DNA from: Micrococcaceae bacterium UBA4005
GTDB taxonomy: Bacteria; Actinomycetota; Actinomycetes; Actinomycetales; Micrococcaceae
Assembly: GCA_002384315.1 (NCBI GenBank)
Contig: DGBL01000177.1
Location: 1 to 12,870, forward strand
Length of the DNA: 12,870 nt
Direction of reading: 5' to 3'
Positions 1-7,008 of the stretch are shown piece after piece. The first letter of the stretch is position 1. Each line of letters opens with the position of its first letter. The position numbers and the translations under genes are program-made. The notes under the pieces were generated by a model, which searched no databases, had not been told where the DNA came from, and saw only the letters and a list, made by a program, of their open reading frames with translations.

Positions 1-207
1 GCTTTCAACTGGCTCGGAAACCGGGTCGTCGGAGGAAGGCTGGGCGCTTCGCTCGAGGTCCGGTTCAGCCAGGGGCGCTGTCATGGACGAGCCAAGATCC
101 AGGGGGGGAGGTTCGCGAAGTGCCGCGGTGAGTCCTGCACCCATATACATCAGCAGAACCAGGGAAAGTCCGCCTCCAAGTAATATCCGCACCGATGAGA
201 GTTTCAT
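1..207 (-). CDS. Partial unrecognised exported or membrane-anchored protein (N-terminal 69 residues)
   Basis: An uninterrupted reading frame runs from an ATG at 207 to the window edge, giving 69 residues with no stop, so the gene continues outside the window. Residues 7-30 form a hydrophobic segment (ILLGGGLSLVLLMYMGAGLT) after a short start MKLSSVR, as in a signal peptide or signal anchor. It is followed by a Pro/Ser/Asp/Glu-rich low-complexity stretch (REPPPLDL, then SAQPSSDDPVSEPVES) that looks like an extracytoplasmic linker. No lipobox cysteine is visible. The start is supported by a CATAAT -10-like hexamer ending six bases upstream and no well-spaced Shine-Dalgarno sequence, suggesting a leaderless message. 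It lies 60 bp downstream of the Lrp-type gene on the same strand. A short anchor plus Pro-rich linker would fit a sortase or another surface protein, but the functional domain is outside the window and I do not assign a function. Confidence 0.6.
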   Translation of the reverse strand, partial: MKLSSVRILLGGGLSLVLLMYMGAGLTAALREPPPLDLGSSMTAPLAEPDLERSAQPSSDDPVSEPVES

Positions 208-213
208 GCCCCA

Positions 214-219
214 ATTATG
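214..219 (-). promoter_or_regulatory. Candidate -10 element (CATAAT) of the partial exported-protein gene
   Basis: On the minus strand CATAAT (5 of 6 to TATAAT) is followed by six bases and then the ATG at 207. This spacing would place the transcript start at or next to the start codon. No convincing -35 hexamer is visible, which is common in actinobacteria. A GATCAAG sequence (259-265, minus) lies further upstream and matches the half-site beside the Lrp-type gene. Confidence 0.4.
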
Positions 220-267
220 GCGCCGAATGATGAGATGCGCATGAGAGTTTTGGACTTTCTTGATCTT

Positions 268-759
268 TTATTCTGCGGCCCGCCCCGGGGCTGATTCGGC
301 CAGGCGCTGCAGGAGTGGTTCCGCGCGGTAGGGAATGTGTTCATGGAGCGCGAGCACTGTTTCGGTGCGGATCACACCTTTGATGCGAAGGATCGAGCGC
401 AGACCCGACTGCAGATGATGGGTATCCACGGAGACCAGCCGACACCAGATATCTCCCCGGCCCGAAATCTCGTAGACCTCCAGCACCTGGTCGATACGGC
501 GAAGCGCCGTGATCACGCCGTCCAGCTCGCGATGGGTGACCTCGACAGTCACGAAGGCCACGACGTCGTACCCGATCAGGCCCAGGTCGATTTCCCGGCC
601 GCGCGAACGGATGGTTCCGGCCCGGGTGAGGCGGCTGAGCCGGGTCTGGGCCGTATTGCGGGCGATGCCGAGCCTATCGCTGAGCTCGCTGATCTGGACC
701 CGAGGGTCGCGAATAAGCTCCAGCAGGAGTTTCACATCCAGTGCGTCTATAGTGCTCAT
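268..759 (-). CDS. Lrp/AsnC family transcriptional regulator
   Basis: Feast/famine-type regulator, expected to bind DNA as dimers or higher oligomers and to respond to an amino acid or related small molecule. Numbered from the ATG at 759 (163 residues), residues 5-48 form the AsnC-type winged helix-turn-helix (IDALDVKLLLELIRD, then ISELSDRLGIARNTAQTRLSRL). Residues about 68-140 form the RAM/AsnC effector domain, including the ISGRGDIWC turn (98-106) where the family binds ligand. Length is typical. An in-frame ATG at 768 would add MNS. I prefer 759 because an AATAAT -10-like hexamer ends seven bases before it and neither ATG has a Shine-Dalgarno sequence. It is divergent from the MFS gene, and the inverted repeat at 794-810 lies just upstream, so autoregulation and control of the transporter are plausible inferences. 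The ligand cannot be told from sequence. Confidence 0.92.
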   Translation of the reverse strand: MSTIDALDVKLLLELIRDPRVQISELSDRLGIARNTAQTRLSRLTRAGTIRSRGREIDLGLIGYDVVAFVTVEVTHRELDGVITALRRIDQVLEVYEISGRGDIWCRLVSVDTHHLQSGLRSILRIKGVIRTETVLALHEHIPYRAEPLLQRLAESAPGRAAE

Positions 760-766
760 GCTGTTC

Positions 767-772
767 ATTATT
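767..772 (-). promoter_or_regulatory. Candidate -10 element (AATAAT) of the Lrp-type gene
   Basis: Minus-strand AATAAT (5 of 6 to consensus) is followed by GAACAGC and then ATG at 759. This implies a leaderless transcript and decides between the two possible ATGs. The -35 zone (about 789-796) overlaps the left arm of the inverted repeat at 794-810. Confidence 0.4.
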
Positions 773-793
773 ACGCAGACTTGCGGCGCTTAA

Positions 794-842
794 TTGATCC
801 TAGTGATCAAATGCGTGGTTATTTTCGTTCCAAATCGATCAA
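794..842. promoter_or_regulatory. Candidate Lrp-type operator: inverted repeat plus phased half-site
   Basis: TTGATC (794-799), five bases, then GATCAA (805-810) form a 17-bp inverted repeat with perfect 6-bp arms between the divergent Lrp-type and MFS genes. A further GATCAA occurs at 837-842, 32 bp after the first and so close to three helical turns. The repeat overlaps the -35 zone of the regulator gene. Lrp-family proteins often bind several helically phased sites, so autoregulation is a reasonable inference. Nothing here proves which protein binds. Confidence 0.4.
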
Positions 843-882
843 GATGGCCCATTGTATGGAGAAATGTGGCGTCGGTGCTGGC

Positions 883-891
883 GAAGGGGAG
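883..891 (+). promoter_or_regulatory. Shine-Dalgarno sequence deciding the MFS start
   Basis: GAAGGGGAG lies seven bases before GTG 899. It argues against the upstream TTG 794, which would begin inside the inverted-repeat operator candidate and add 35 residues unlike an MFS N-terminus. Confidence 0.55.
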
Positions 892-898
892 TGTAGGG

Positions 899-2137
899 GT
901 GAGTGTGTTCAGTGAGCTACGGATGCGCCCAGGGCTGCCCACCCAACGGGGGTGGGAGGCGTCAACGGCAAGCCGGCTTGCGCTGGCGGTCACGACGATC
1001 AGCATCCTGCTGATCGGCTCCAATCTGGCTACTCCGCTGTACCCGTTGATCCAGGCGGACCTCGGCATCACGCCGTTCGATGTCACGATCGCCTTCACCT
1101 GCTATGTTTTTGCGCTGGTCGTGGGACTGGTCCTGGCGGGCCATTGGTCGGACCATGTGGGGCGCCGGGCGGTGCTGGTGCTCGCAGTACTGGTCGGACT
1201 GCTCGGAGCGGCGGCCTTCGCCTCCGCCGATTCGCTTGGCGGCCTGGTTCTCGGACGCAGCCTGCAGGGAACCTCCGTAGCGCTGGCTACCGGCGCGAGC
1301 GCAGCGGCTCTGCGTGACCTGCTGCCGCACCGGCCGGGGTGGGCCCCACGATTCACCCTCATCGCTTCAGCAGGTGGCGTAGCCGTGGGGCCGCTGCTTG
1401 GTGGACTGCTTTCCGTCTATCCCCATCCGACGCGCACACCCTACCTGGTGCTCGCCGTCGTCCTTGTCCTGTTGCTTGTCCCGTTGACCCTCCTGCGTGC
1501 GCGCCCTCCCGTGCAGGCGGCTGCAGGACCCCATCCGATACGGGTTCTGCTGCCGCAGCGGATGGTGATTGGAGGCTCAGCGCGCAACGCGTTCTGGCTC
1601 GCGGCGCTGGTCGGGTTCCTCAGCTTCGCGGTCTTCGGCTTCACACTGAGTCTTGCGCCGTCCTGGTTCGCACCGATCGCCGGAACGGATTCACGGCCGG
1701 TCATAGGCCTTCTGGCGGGGATGATGCTTTTCGCCTCCGTCCTCAGCCAGCTCCTTCCGCTGACCGGGCGGAGCGCAGTGCCCGCAGGCCTCGCGACCAT
1801 GGCCCTAGGGATGGGGATTCTGCCAGTCGCCGGAATAGTCGGCAGCGTGCCGCTGCTGACGGCGTCCTGCCTCGTCGCTGGCGCCGGTCAGGGCGTGGCG
1901 TTCCGGAGGGCGTTTGCCGCGCTGGCTGCTGCGGTCGATACAGCCGGGCACGCGCAAACTATCAGCGCCGTCTACGTCATCACCTACCTGGGTAGCGCGG
2001 TTCCGGTGCTGGGCCTGGGTGCCGCCTCCCAATTCTGGGGGATTGACGCCGCCGTGCTGGTCTTCGCCGTCGTCATCGCCACCGCGTGTCTGGCGACCGC
2101 ACTGCTGGTGGCACGCGCGGCGCCCCGCCGTCGGTGA
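899..2137 (+). CDS. Major facilitator superfamily (MFS) transporter, substrate unknown
   Basis: Twelve-helix secondary transporter of the cytoplasmic membrane, 412 residues from the chosen start, a normal MFS length. The loop between helices 2 and 3 carries MFS motif A, GHWSDHVGRR (residues 81-90), and the rest alternates hydrophobic segments with short charged loops such as LLRARPPV in the middle. The frame is open upstream to a TTG at 794, but GTG 899 has a strong Shine-Dalgarno sequence (GAAGGGGAG, 883-891) seven bases away; GTG 905 and ATG 923 are alternatives. It is divergent from the Lrp-type regulator and 68 bp ahead of a BadF-type kinase-like gene on the same strand. Being next to an Lrp regulator suggests export or import of an amino acid or drug-like compound, but motif A does not indicate substrate. 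Confidence 0.88.
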   Translation: MSVFSELRMRPGLPTQRGWEASTASRLALAVTTISILLIGSNLATPLYPLIQADLGITPFDVTIAFTCYVFALVVGLVLAGHWSDHVGRRAVLVLAVLVGLLGAAAFASADSLGGLVLGRSLQGTSVALATGASAAALRDLLPHRPGWAPRFTLIASAGGVAVGPLLGGLLSVYPHPTRTPYLVLAVVLVLLLVPLTLLRARPPVQAAAGPHPIRVLLPQRMVIGGSARNAFWLAALVGFLSFAVFGFTLSLAPSWFAPIAGTDSRPVIGLLAGMMLFASVLSQLLPLTGRSAVPAGLATMALGMGILPVAGIVGSVPLLTASCLVAGAGQGVAFRRAFAALAAAVDTAGHAQTISAVYVITYLGSAVPVLGLGAASQFWGIDAAVLVFAVVIATACLATALLVARAAPRRR

Positions 2138-2192
2138 GCAACTCAGGCTGAGGAAGCCGCGGGAGTGGTCGGGAATCCGGCCGGTTTGTTTG

Positions 2193-2198
2193 TAGGCT
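2193..2198 (+). promoter_or_regulatory. Candidate -10 element (TAGGCT) of the BadF-type gene
   Basis: TAGGCT fits the actinobacterial TANNNT -10 pattern and ends seven bases before ATG 2206, which suggests a leaderless message of its own rather than dependence on the MFS transcript. The in-frame GTG at 2200 begins only two bases after this hexamer. No clear -35 is visible. Confidence 0.4.
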
Positions 2199-2205
2199 GG
2201 TGACC

Positions 2206-3123
2206 ATGCCAGACGACGAATTCCCCCTGTTTCCCGCTGCCCAGACTTCCGCCGTCGTTGGGCTGGATATTGGCGGGACGAAGACACACGGCGTGCTCTG
2301 GATCGACGGTACTGTGGCGCACGAGGCCACCGTGGGGAGCGCCAACGTCCAGAATGTCACCGTCGACCAGGCCAAGGCCAACCTTGCGGAACTTTTTGCC
2401 CTCCTGACTGCCCCGGGCAGAGCGCAGGTGGTTGCAGGGTCCGGGGGAATCGACACCGACGACGACGCCGAACGGCTCAGCGCCCTGATCCGCGAGCACC
2501 TTCCGGCAGCGGTCATCGAGGTAGTCCATGACACACGCCTCATTCTTGCGGCGGGCCGGGCGCGCGAGGGCATCGCTGTCATCTCCGGCACCGGATCGGC
2601 AGCCTGGGGGGTCAGGGCGGATGGGGCCCAGACCCGTGCCGGGGGCTGGGGGTATCTGCTCGGTGACGAAGGCAGCGGATACTGGCTGGCGCGGGAGGCC
2701 GTGCGCTGCACGCTCCGGCGTGAGGAGCTGAACCTTCCGCGCTCCCCGCTGGGTGAGGCAGTGCTGGCCGCGAATTCCGTCGCCACACCCCAGCAGCTGA
2801 TCAAACTCTTCCACTCGTCGCGGGGCCGGCGTTATTGGGCGGCCCAGTCCACGCTCGTATTCGCGGCGCGTGAAGCCGGAGACGACGACGCCGACCGGAT
2901 CCTCGTACAGGCGGCCGCGGATCTTGCAGCGCTTCCCGCCCAAGTAGCGGCGGTGCTCGAGATAGCCGGACCAGTGGTGATCGGAGGAGGGCTGGCGACC
3001 CACCAACCCCTGCTGCAGAGTCTTGTCCGCGCCGAATTGGCTGCTCGCGGGCTCAGCGATGTGCGGTTCCTCAGCCAGGATCCCGTGATGGGTGTCCCTT
3101 ACTTCCTGCAGGGCCAGCCGTAG
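2206..3123 (+). CDS. BadF/BadG/BcrA/BcrD ATPase family protein (N-acetylglucosamine kinase-like)
   Basis: ASKHA-fold ATP-dependent kinase-like protein, 305 residues. Visible motifs are the N-terminal phosphate loop LDIGGTKTHG (residues 20-29), an AGSGGID turn (77-83), the conserved Asp in HDTR (109), the second phosphate motif SGTGSA (127-132), GDEGSGYW (153-160), and the adenosine-site VVIGGGLA near the C-terminus. This order is typical of eukaryotic-like GlcNAc/glucosamine kinases in the BadF/BcrA family. The family also contains activators of 2-hydroxyacyl-CoA dehydratases, but those carry Fe-S cysteines not seen here, so a sugar kinase is more likely. The substrate is unproven. ATG 2206 is preferred to GTG 2200 because of the -10 hexamer placement. 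It follows the MFS gene by 68 bp, so co-function in uptake and phosphorylation of an amino sugar is possible but speculative. Confidence 0.85.
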   Translation: MPDDEFPLFPAAQTSAVVGLDIGGTKTHGVLWIDGTVAHEATVGSANVQNVTVDQAKANLAELFALLTAPGRAQVVAGSGGIDTDDDAERLSALIREHLPAAVIEVVHDTRLILAAGRAREGIAVISGTGSAAWGVRADGAQTRAGGWGYLLGDEGSGYWLAREAVRCTLRREELNLPRSPLGEAVLAANSVATPQQLIKLFHSSRGRRYWAAQSTLVFAAREAGDDDADRILVQAAADLAALPAQVAAVLEIAGPVVIGGGLATHQPLLQSLVRAELAARGLSDVRFLSQDPVMGVPYFLQGQP

Positions 3124-3125
3124 CA

Positions 3126-3175
3126 GTCGGCCTACCGACCAGCATCCCCGAGGGCGCCCCAGAGTGGTAGCTGGG
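3126..3175 (+). terminator. Weak tandem stem-loops after the BadF-type gene
   Basis: Directly after the stop codon GTCGG-CCTA-CCGAC (3126-3139) can fold, followed by CCCAG-N8-CTGGG (3158-3175). Both stems are only 5 bp and neither is followed by a T-run. They are the only terminator-like elements between this gene and the ABC operon. Confidence 0.25.
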
Positions 3176-3416
3176 ACCGCAAATGGTCTCATGCGGGTAA
3201 CAATCCTGCTCGCAACAGCGGAAAATACCTAACGCAGTCCATCCGACGGGTCCGCCGCTGCGAACCTCTGGCTAGACTCGGACACCTGACCGGATCAACT
3301 GACTGTCCGCCTGGCGGAAACCCAATCGATAATCACGGCAGGATGGGTACACCTGGCGCATCAGGGCGGAGCACACCGCCGCCCATGATGCACCTGCCAC
3401 GAAAGGCGCAGCTGCG
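3176..3416 (+). promoter_or_regulatory. Upstream region of the osmoprotectant ABC operon with two -10 candidates and competing hairpins
   Basis: The BadF-ABC gap (3124-3416) is the largest in the window and holds no convincing gene. Two -10 candidates are visible, TAGACT (3273-3278) and GATAAT (3328-3333); neither has a good -35. Complementary hexamers recur: TCCGCC at 3251-3256 and 3306-3311, GGCGGA at 3313-3318 and 3365-3370. They form a tight hairpin TCCGC-CTG-GCGGA (3306-3318) and a second one GGCGG-N6-CCGCC (3365-3380), which could also cross-pair. A Shine-Dalgarno-like GAAAGG (3401-3406) precedes ATG 3417. Regulation by leader structure is only a hypothesis. Confidence 0.35.
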
Positions 3417-4580
3417 ATGTCCCCAGCCTCCGAGAGCCAACATGCGGGCCAGCCCACGCCCATGATCGAGTTCGCGGCCGTGACCAAACGCTACGGCAAC
3501 GCCCACCCCGCCGTGGACGAGCTCACGATGTCGATCGACCGCGGTTCGATCACGGTTTTGGTCGGGCCGTCCGGCTGCGGGAAAACCACCTCGCTGCGCA
3601 TGATCAACCGGATGGTCGAGCCGACCTCCGGAAGCATCCGTGTCGATGGCCGGGAGATTGCCGGCGTGCCCGCGGCCGCGCTCCGGCGTTCGATGGGCTA
3701 CGTGATGCAGTCCTCCGGGCTGCTGCCGCACCGGACGGTGATCGAGAATATTGCCACGGTGCCCCGGCTGAACGGCGTATCCAGGCGCGAAGCCCAATTG
3801 CGTGCCGCTGAACTTCTGGACGTGGTGGGGTTGGCCTCTGGACTTGGAGACCGGTACCCGGGGCAGCTCTCGGGCGGTCAGCAGCAACGCGTAGGGGTGG
3901 CCCGGGCACTGGCGGCGGACCCTCCAGTGTTGCTCATGGACGAGCCGTTCAGTGCAGTGGACCCGGTGGTGCGGGCCGAACTGCAGGAGGAGCTTCTGCG
4001 CCTGCAACGAGATCTGAGCAAGACGATCGTTTTCGTCACCCACGACATCGACGAAGCGACAATCCTCGGGGACAAAGTGGCGGTCTTCGCAGTCGGCGGA
4101 CGGCTCGCCCAGTACGCCACAGCCGAGGAGATCCTCCGCGCGCCCGTGGACGATTTCGTGGCGGGTTTCGTGGGGCGCGACCGCGGCTTCCGGCACCTAT
4201 CCTTCCAGCCTGGAGACGAGGTGCGCATCCATGACGTGGACCGGATCACCGTGCAGGACCTCCCTGACCCCGCCGTGGCGGTAGACTCCGCGTGGGCGCT
4301 CGCGGTCGACGCCGACGGGCGGCCCCAGGGCTGGGTGCCGCAAGCCACCCGGGAAAGCATCCGTTCCGTCACCGACGTGGTGCCAGGCGGTTCGCTCTAC
4401 CGGCGCGGGGATTCATTGCGCAGCGCGCTGGATGCCGCGCTGTCCTCTCCATCCGGCCTCGGCGTCGTCGTGGACGGGGATCAGCGCGCCGTCGGCGTGG
4501 TGCGGGCCGGTGAAGTCTTCGACCTGATTGAACAAGCCCGCCGCCAGCGGGGCCGGGCCCACCACGATACGGAGGTGTAG
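3417..4580 (+). CDS. Osmoprotectant (glycine betaine/choline-type) ABC transporter ATP-binding subunit, OpuCA/ProV-like
   Basis: Cytoplasmic ATPase powering uptake of quaternary-amine compatible solutes, 387 residues. Nucleotide-binding motifs are in order: Walker A GPSGCGKTT (50-58), Q-loop Gln 98 in VMQSSGLLPH, signature LSGGQQQR (151-158), Walker B VLLMDE (171-176) and the switch His 209 in VFVTHD. The C-terminal part (about 245-380) has two weak CBS-like repeats, the second ending GVVRAGEVFDLIEQA. In OpuA/OpuC-type ATPases tandem CBS domains sense ionic strength or nucleotides. ATG 3417 has GAAAGG ten bases upstream; ATG 3462 (MIEFAAVTKRYG) is an alternative that begins at the conserved core. 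It is first in a four-gene operon and ends two bases before the next start. Exact substrate (betaine, choline, carnitine or proline) is not deducible. Confidence 0.93.
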   Translation: MSPASESQHAGQPTPMIEFAAVTKRYGNAHPAVDELTMSIDRGSITVLVGPSGCGKTTSLRMINRMVEPTSGSIRVDGREIAGVPAAALRRSMGYVMQSSGLLPHRTVIENIATVPRLNGVSRREAQLRAAELLDVVGLASGLGDRYPGQLSGGQQQRVGVARALAADPPVLLMDEPFSAVDPVVRAELQEELLRLQRDLSKTIVFVTHDIDEATILGDKVAVFAVGGRLAQYATAEEILRAPVDDFVAGFVGRDRGFRHLSFQPGDEVRIHDVDRITVQDLPDPAVAVDSAWALAVDADGRPQGWVPQATRESIRSVTDVVPGGSLYRRGDSLRSALDAALSSPSGLGVVVDGDQRAVGVVRAGEVFDLIEQARRQRGRAHHDTEV

Positions 4581-4582
4581 GG

Positions 4583-5272
4583 ATGCAGTGGTTCCTCGCA
4601 AACAGCGACTACATCCTCCGGCTCACCAGCCTGCACCTCTACCAGTCCGCGTTACCGCTGCTTTTCGGGATAGTGCTGGCGGTTCCGTTGGCCCAGTTCG
4701 CCCGGCTGAACAGGACCCTGGCAACGGTCATTCTCACCACCTCCTCGATTCTGTACACGGTCCCCTCACTGGCCATGTTCGTGTTCCTGCCGCTTGTTTT
4801 GGGAACCCGGATCATCAGCCCGGTGAACGTGACGGTGGCGCTGACCATCTACGCAGTAGCGCTGTTGGTGCGTTCGACCCTGGATGCCCTGAATTCGATT
4901 GACGACGGCGTGCGGCAGGCAGCGGTCGCCATGGGATTCACTTCGCTGCGGCGTTTTTTCTCCGTCGACCTTCCGCTGTCCATTCCGGTGCTTTTTGCGG
5001 GGCTGCGGGTCATTTCGGTCATCAACATTTCGATGGTCAGCGTCGGTGCGCTCATTGGCGTTTCCAGCCTGGGAACACTGTTCACGGACGGACTGATCCG
5101 GGCATTTCCGACCGAAATTCTGGTCGGGATCGTGATGACCCTGGTCCTGGCGCTGGTCATGGACCTGCTGCTGGTACTGGCGGAGCGTCTGCTTACCCCG
5201 TGGGCGCGTACAGCCCCGGCCCCGGGATCCCAGGCGCCCGGGCATGCGGCCCGCACGGGGGTGGAGGGCTGA
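4583..5272 (+). CDS. Osmoprotectant ABC transporter permease, first copy (OpuCB/ProW-like)
   Basis: Integral membrane subunit of 229 residues with about six hydrophobic segments of the BPD_transp_1 type. The EAA loop that docks onto the ATPase is visible around residues 110-131 (VRQAAVAMGFTSLRRFFSV followed by DLPLSIP). A GGAGG Shine-Dalgarno sequence (4571-4575) lies inside the end of the ATPase gene, seven bases before this ATG. The stop overlaps the next start as TGATG (5270-5274), indicating translational coupling. It pairs with the second permease to form a heterodimeric channel; size matches OpuCB/OpuCD rather than the longer ProW. Substrate specificity follows the receptor encoded downstream. 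Confidence 0.92.
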   Translation: MQWFLANSDYILRLTSLHLYQSALPLLFGIVLAVPLAQFARLNRTLATVILTTSSILYTVPSLAMFVFLPLVLGTRIISPVNVTVALTIYAVALLVRSTLDALNSIDDGVRQAAVAMGFTSLRRFFSVDLPLSIPVLFAGLRVISVINISMVSVGALIGVSSLGTLFTDGLIRAFPTEILVGIVMTLVLALVMDLLLVLAERLLTPWARTAPAPGSQAPGHAARTGVEG

Positions 5273-6021
5273 TGGATTACTCCAGCAATAACGTGATCGT
5301 CCAGATGGTGGAATGGCTGCTGTTTCCTGGCAACTGGTCCGGGGTGCGCGGCATCCCCGCCCGGGTTCTCGAGCATATCGGCTATACATTGCTCACGATG
5401 CTCATCGCCGTGCTCATCGCGGCACCGGTCGGACTGTATGTGGGGCACACAGGCAAAGGCCGGGTGGTGGTCGTCGCGGCGATCGGTACGCTGCGCGCAC
5501 TGCCCACCCTCGGGATGGTTTTTCTGTTCGTGCTCCTCGCGGGCTTGGGCCTGATGCCGCCCATCTGGGCGCTGGTGCTCCTCGCCGTCCCGCCGCTACT
5601 TAGCGGGATCTATGCCGGGATCTCCTCTGTGGACCCGAGCGTGACCGACGCCGCCCGCAGCCTGGGGATGAATGAGCTGCAGATTCTTTTCACTGTGGAA
5701 CTGCCCAATGCCCTGCAGGTGATCATGGGCGGAGTCCGTGCGGCAACGCTGCAGGTCGTCGCGACCGCCGCCGTCGTCGCCTATATCAACCTCGGCGGCC
5801 TGGGAGTCTTCCTGGTCGAAGGAACCCAGATCCGGGACAATGGCCGGCTCTTCGGCGGGGCGGTGCTGATCACCGTCCTGGCCTTGGTGGTGGATTTCGC
5901 CCTCGGGCTACTGCAACGATGGCTAGTCCCACCGGGACTGCGCATCGACTACGGGCGCGAAGCCCCCCAAAATTCTGGCCGGCAACAGGCCGTCGCCAGT
6001 GCACAAGGAGGAACAACATGA
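5272..6021 (+). CDS. Osmoprotectant ABC transporter permease, second copy (OpuCD/ProZ-like)
   Basis: Second membrane subunit, 249 residues from ATG 5272. The frame is open further upstream, but that part lies inside the first permease gene and has no membrane-protein character. GGAGGG (5263-5268) sits three bases before the ATG, and the start overlaps the previous stop. After a hydrophilic N-terminus (MDYSSNNVIVQMVEWLLFPG), hydrophobic segments begin near residue 37. The EAA loop lies at about 124-147 (VTDAARSLGMNELQILFTV, then ELP). The two permeases differ clearly in sequence, so this looks like an old paralogous pair rather than a recent duplication. The stop overlaps the receptor start as ATGA (6018-6021). 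Confidence 0.92.
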   Translation: MDYSSNNVIVQMVEWLLFPGNWSGVRGIPARVLEHIGYTLLTMLIAVLIAAPVGLYVGHTGKGRVVVVAAIGTLRALPTLGMVFLFVLLAGLGLMPPIWALVLLAVPPLLSGIYAGISSVDPSVTDAARSLGMNELQILFTVELPNALQVIMGGVRAATLQVVATAAVVAYINLGGLGVFLVEGTQIRDNGRLFGGAVLITVLALVVDFALGLLQRWLVPPGLRIDYGREAPQNSGRQQAVASAQGGTT

Positions 6022-6983
6022 GAAACCTGTCGGAACACCGCCCCCGCGGACGAACGATGATGGGCCTGGCTGGTGGCCTAGTGGCTGCGCTGGCGTTGAC
6101 TGCCTGCGGTGCGAACAGCGACCCCCAGTCGGATCCGGGGAACTCTGCCGGAACCGGGTCGGTGATAGTCGGCTCGGCCGATTTCCCGGAAAGCCAGATC
6201 ATCGCCGAGATCTACGCCGGGGCGCTGAAAGCGGAGGGGATCGAGGCGAGCACCAAACCGAACATCGGCTCGCGGAAGATCTACTATGCGGCGCTGGAGG
6301 AAGGCTCCATTGACATCATGCCGGAATACAGCGGGAACCTGCTGATGTTGGTGGACCCGGAGACCGCCGCCGAAGCACCGGATGAAATCCTCGATGCCCT
6401 GCCTGATGCGATATCGGCTTTCTCTCCGGACGCCAACCTCGGTGTGCTTGAGGCGAGTGAGGCCGAAAACAAGGACGCCATGGTGGTGACCGCTGCAACA
6501 GCAGAGAAATACTCCCTCACCTCCATCGCGGACATGGGCAAGGTATGCGACAAGATCACCATCGGCGCGCCGAGCACGTTCCAGGAGACCCCGTACGGGC
6601 TGCCCGGGCTGAAGAAGAAATACGGCTGTGACCCGGCCGGGTTCGAGTCCCTGAACGACGGCGGCGGGGAAATCACCCTGAAGGCGCTTCTCGAGGACGA
6701 CATCCAAGCTGCGGACATCTACACGACGACCCCGTCCATCGAGGACAACGACCTGGTGGTACTGGAGGACCCGGAAAACAACTTCCTGGCCCAGCAGGTG
6801 CTTCCGCTGGTCAACCTCGACACGGTCAGTGAGGATGCCCGGGCGATCCTGGACAAGGTCTCCTCGATGCTCACCACGGAGGACCTGCTCAACCTCAACC
6901 GCGAGGTCAGCGGCGAGGAAAAGCGCAACCCTGCGGACGCAGCAGCAGACTGGCTGGTCGCCAAAGGGCTCGCCAAGAAGTAG
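6018..6983 (+). CDS. Osmoprotectant ABC transporter substrate-binding lipoprotein (OpuCC/ProX-like, OpuAC family)
   Basis: Extracytoplasmic solute receptor, 321 residues. The N-terminus is a lipoprotein signal: Arg-rich start (MRNLSEHRPRGR), hydrophobic core, and lipobox LTAC with the lipidated Cys at 30. The mature part opens with VIVGSADFPESQIIAEIYAG and continues with IDIMPEYSGNL and IGAPSTFQETPYGLPGL, the pattern of OpuAC-type betaine/choline-binding proteins. AAGGAGGA (6005-6012) lies five bases before ATG 6018, the best Shine-Dalgarno match in the operon, which would favour high receptor output despite its last position. A longer open frame from 5919 lies within the permease gene and is rejected. 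The two cysteines in KVCDKI and KKYGCDP could form a disulfide; that is inference. Binding-pocket residues were not assigned. Confidence 0.92.
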   Translation: MRNLSEHRPRGRTMMGLAGGLVAALALTACGANSDPQSDPGNSAGTGSVIVGSADFPESQIIAEIYAGALKAEGIEASTKPNIGSRKIYYAALEEGSIDIMPEYSGNLLMLVDPETAAEAPDEILDALPDAISAFSPDANLGVLEASEAENKDAMVVTAATAEKYSLTSIADMGKVCDKITIGAPSTFQETPYGLPGLKKKYGCDPAGFESLNDGGGEITLKALLEDDIQAADIYTTTPSIEDNDLVVLEDPENNFLAQQVLPLVNLDTVSEDARAILDKVSSMLTTEDLLNLNREVSGEEKRNPADAAADWLVAKGLAKK

Positions 6984-7008
6984 CGGACCCGGCCGCGTCG
7001 CAGCCAAA

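Noticed and set aside
794..898. TTG 794 as start of the MFS transporter
   Set aside because: It has no ribosome site, lies within the inverted-repeat operator candidate, and would add 35 residues unlike an MFS N-terminus; GTG 899 has a strong Shine-Dalgarno sequence.
2143..3192. A 349-codon open frame on minus, opposite the BadF-type gene
   Set aside because: The plus strand carries all expected kinase-like motifs; the minus product is Arg/Gly/Pro-rich without recognisable domains.
3124..3416. Known riboswitch or a small gene ahead of the ABC operon
   Set aside because: No conserved riboswitch core was recognised by eye, and no short frame there has both a ribosome site and protein-like composition.
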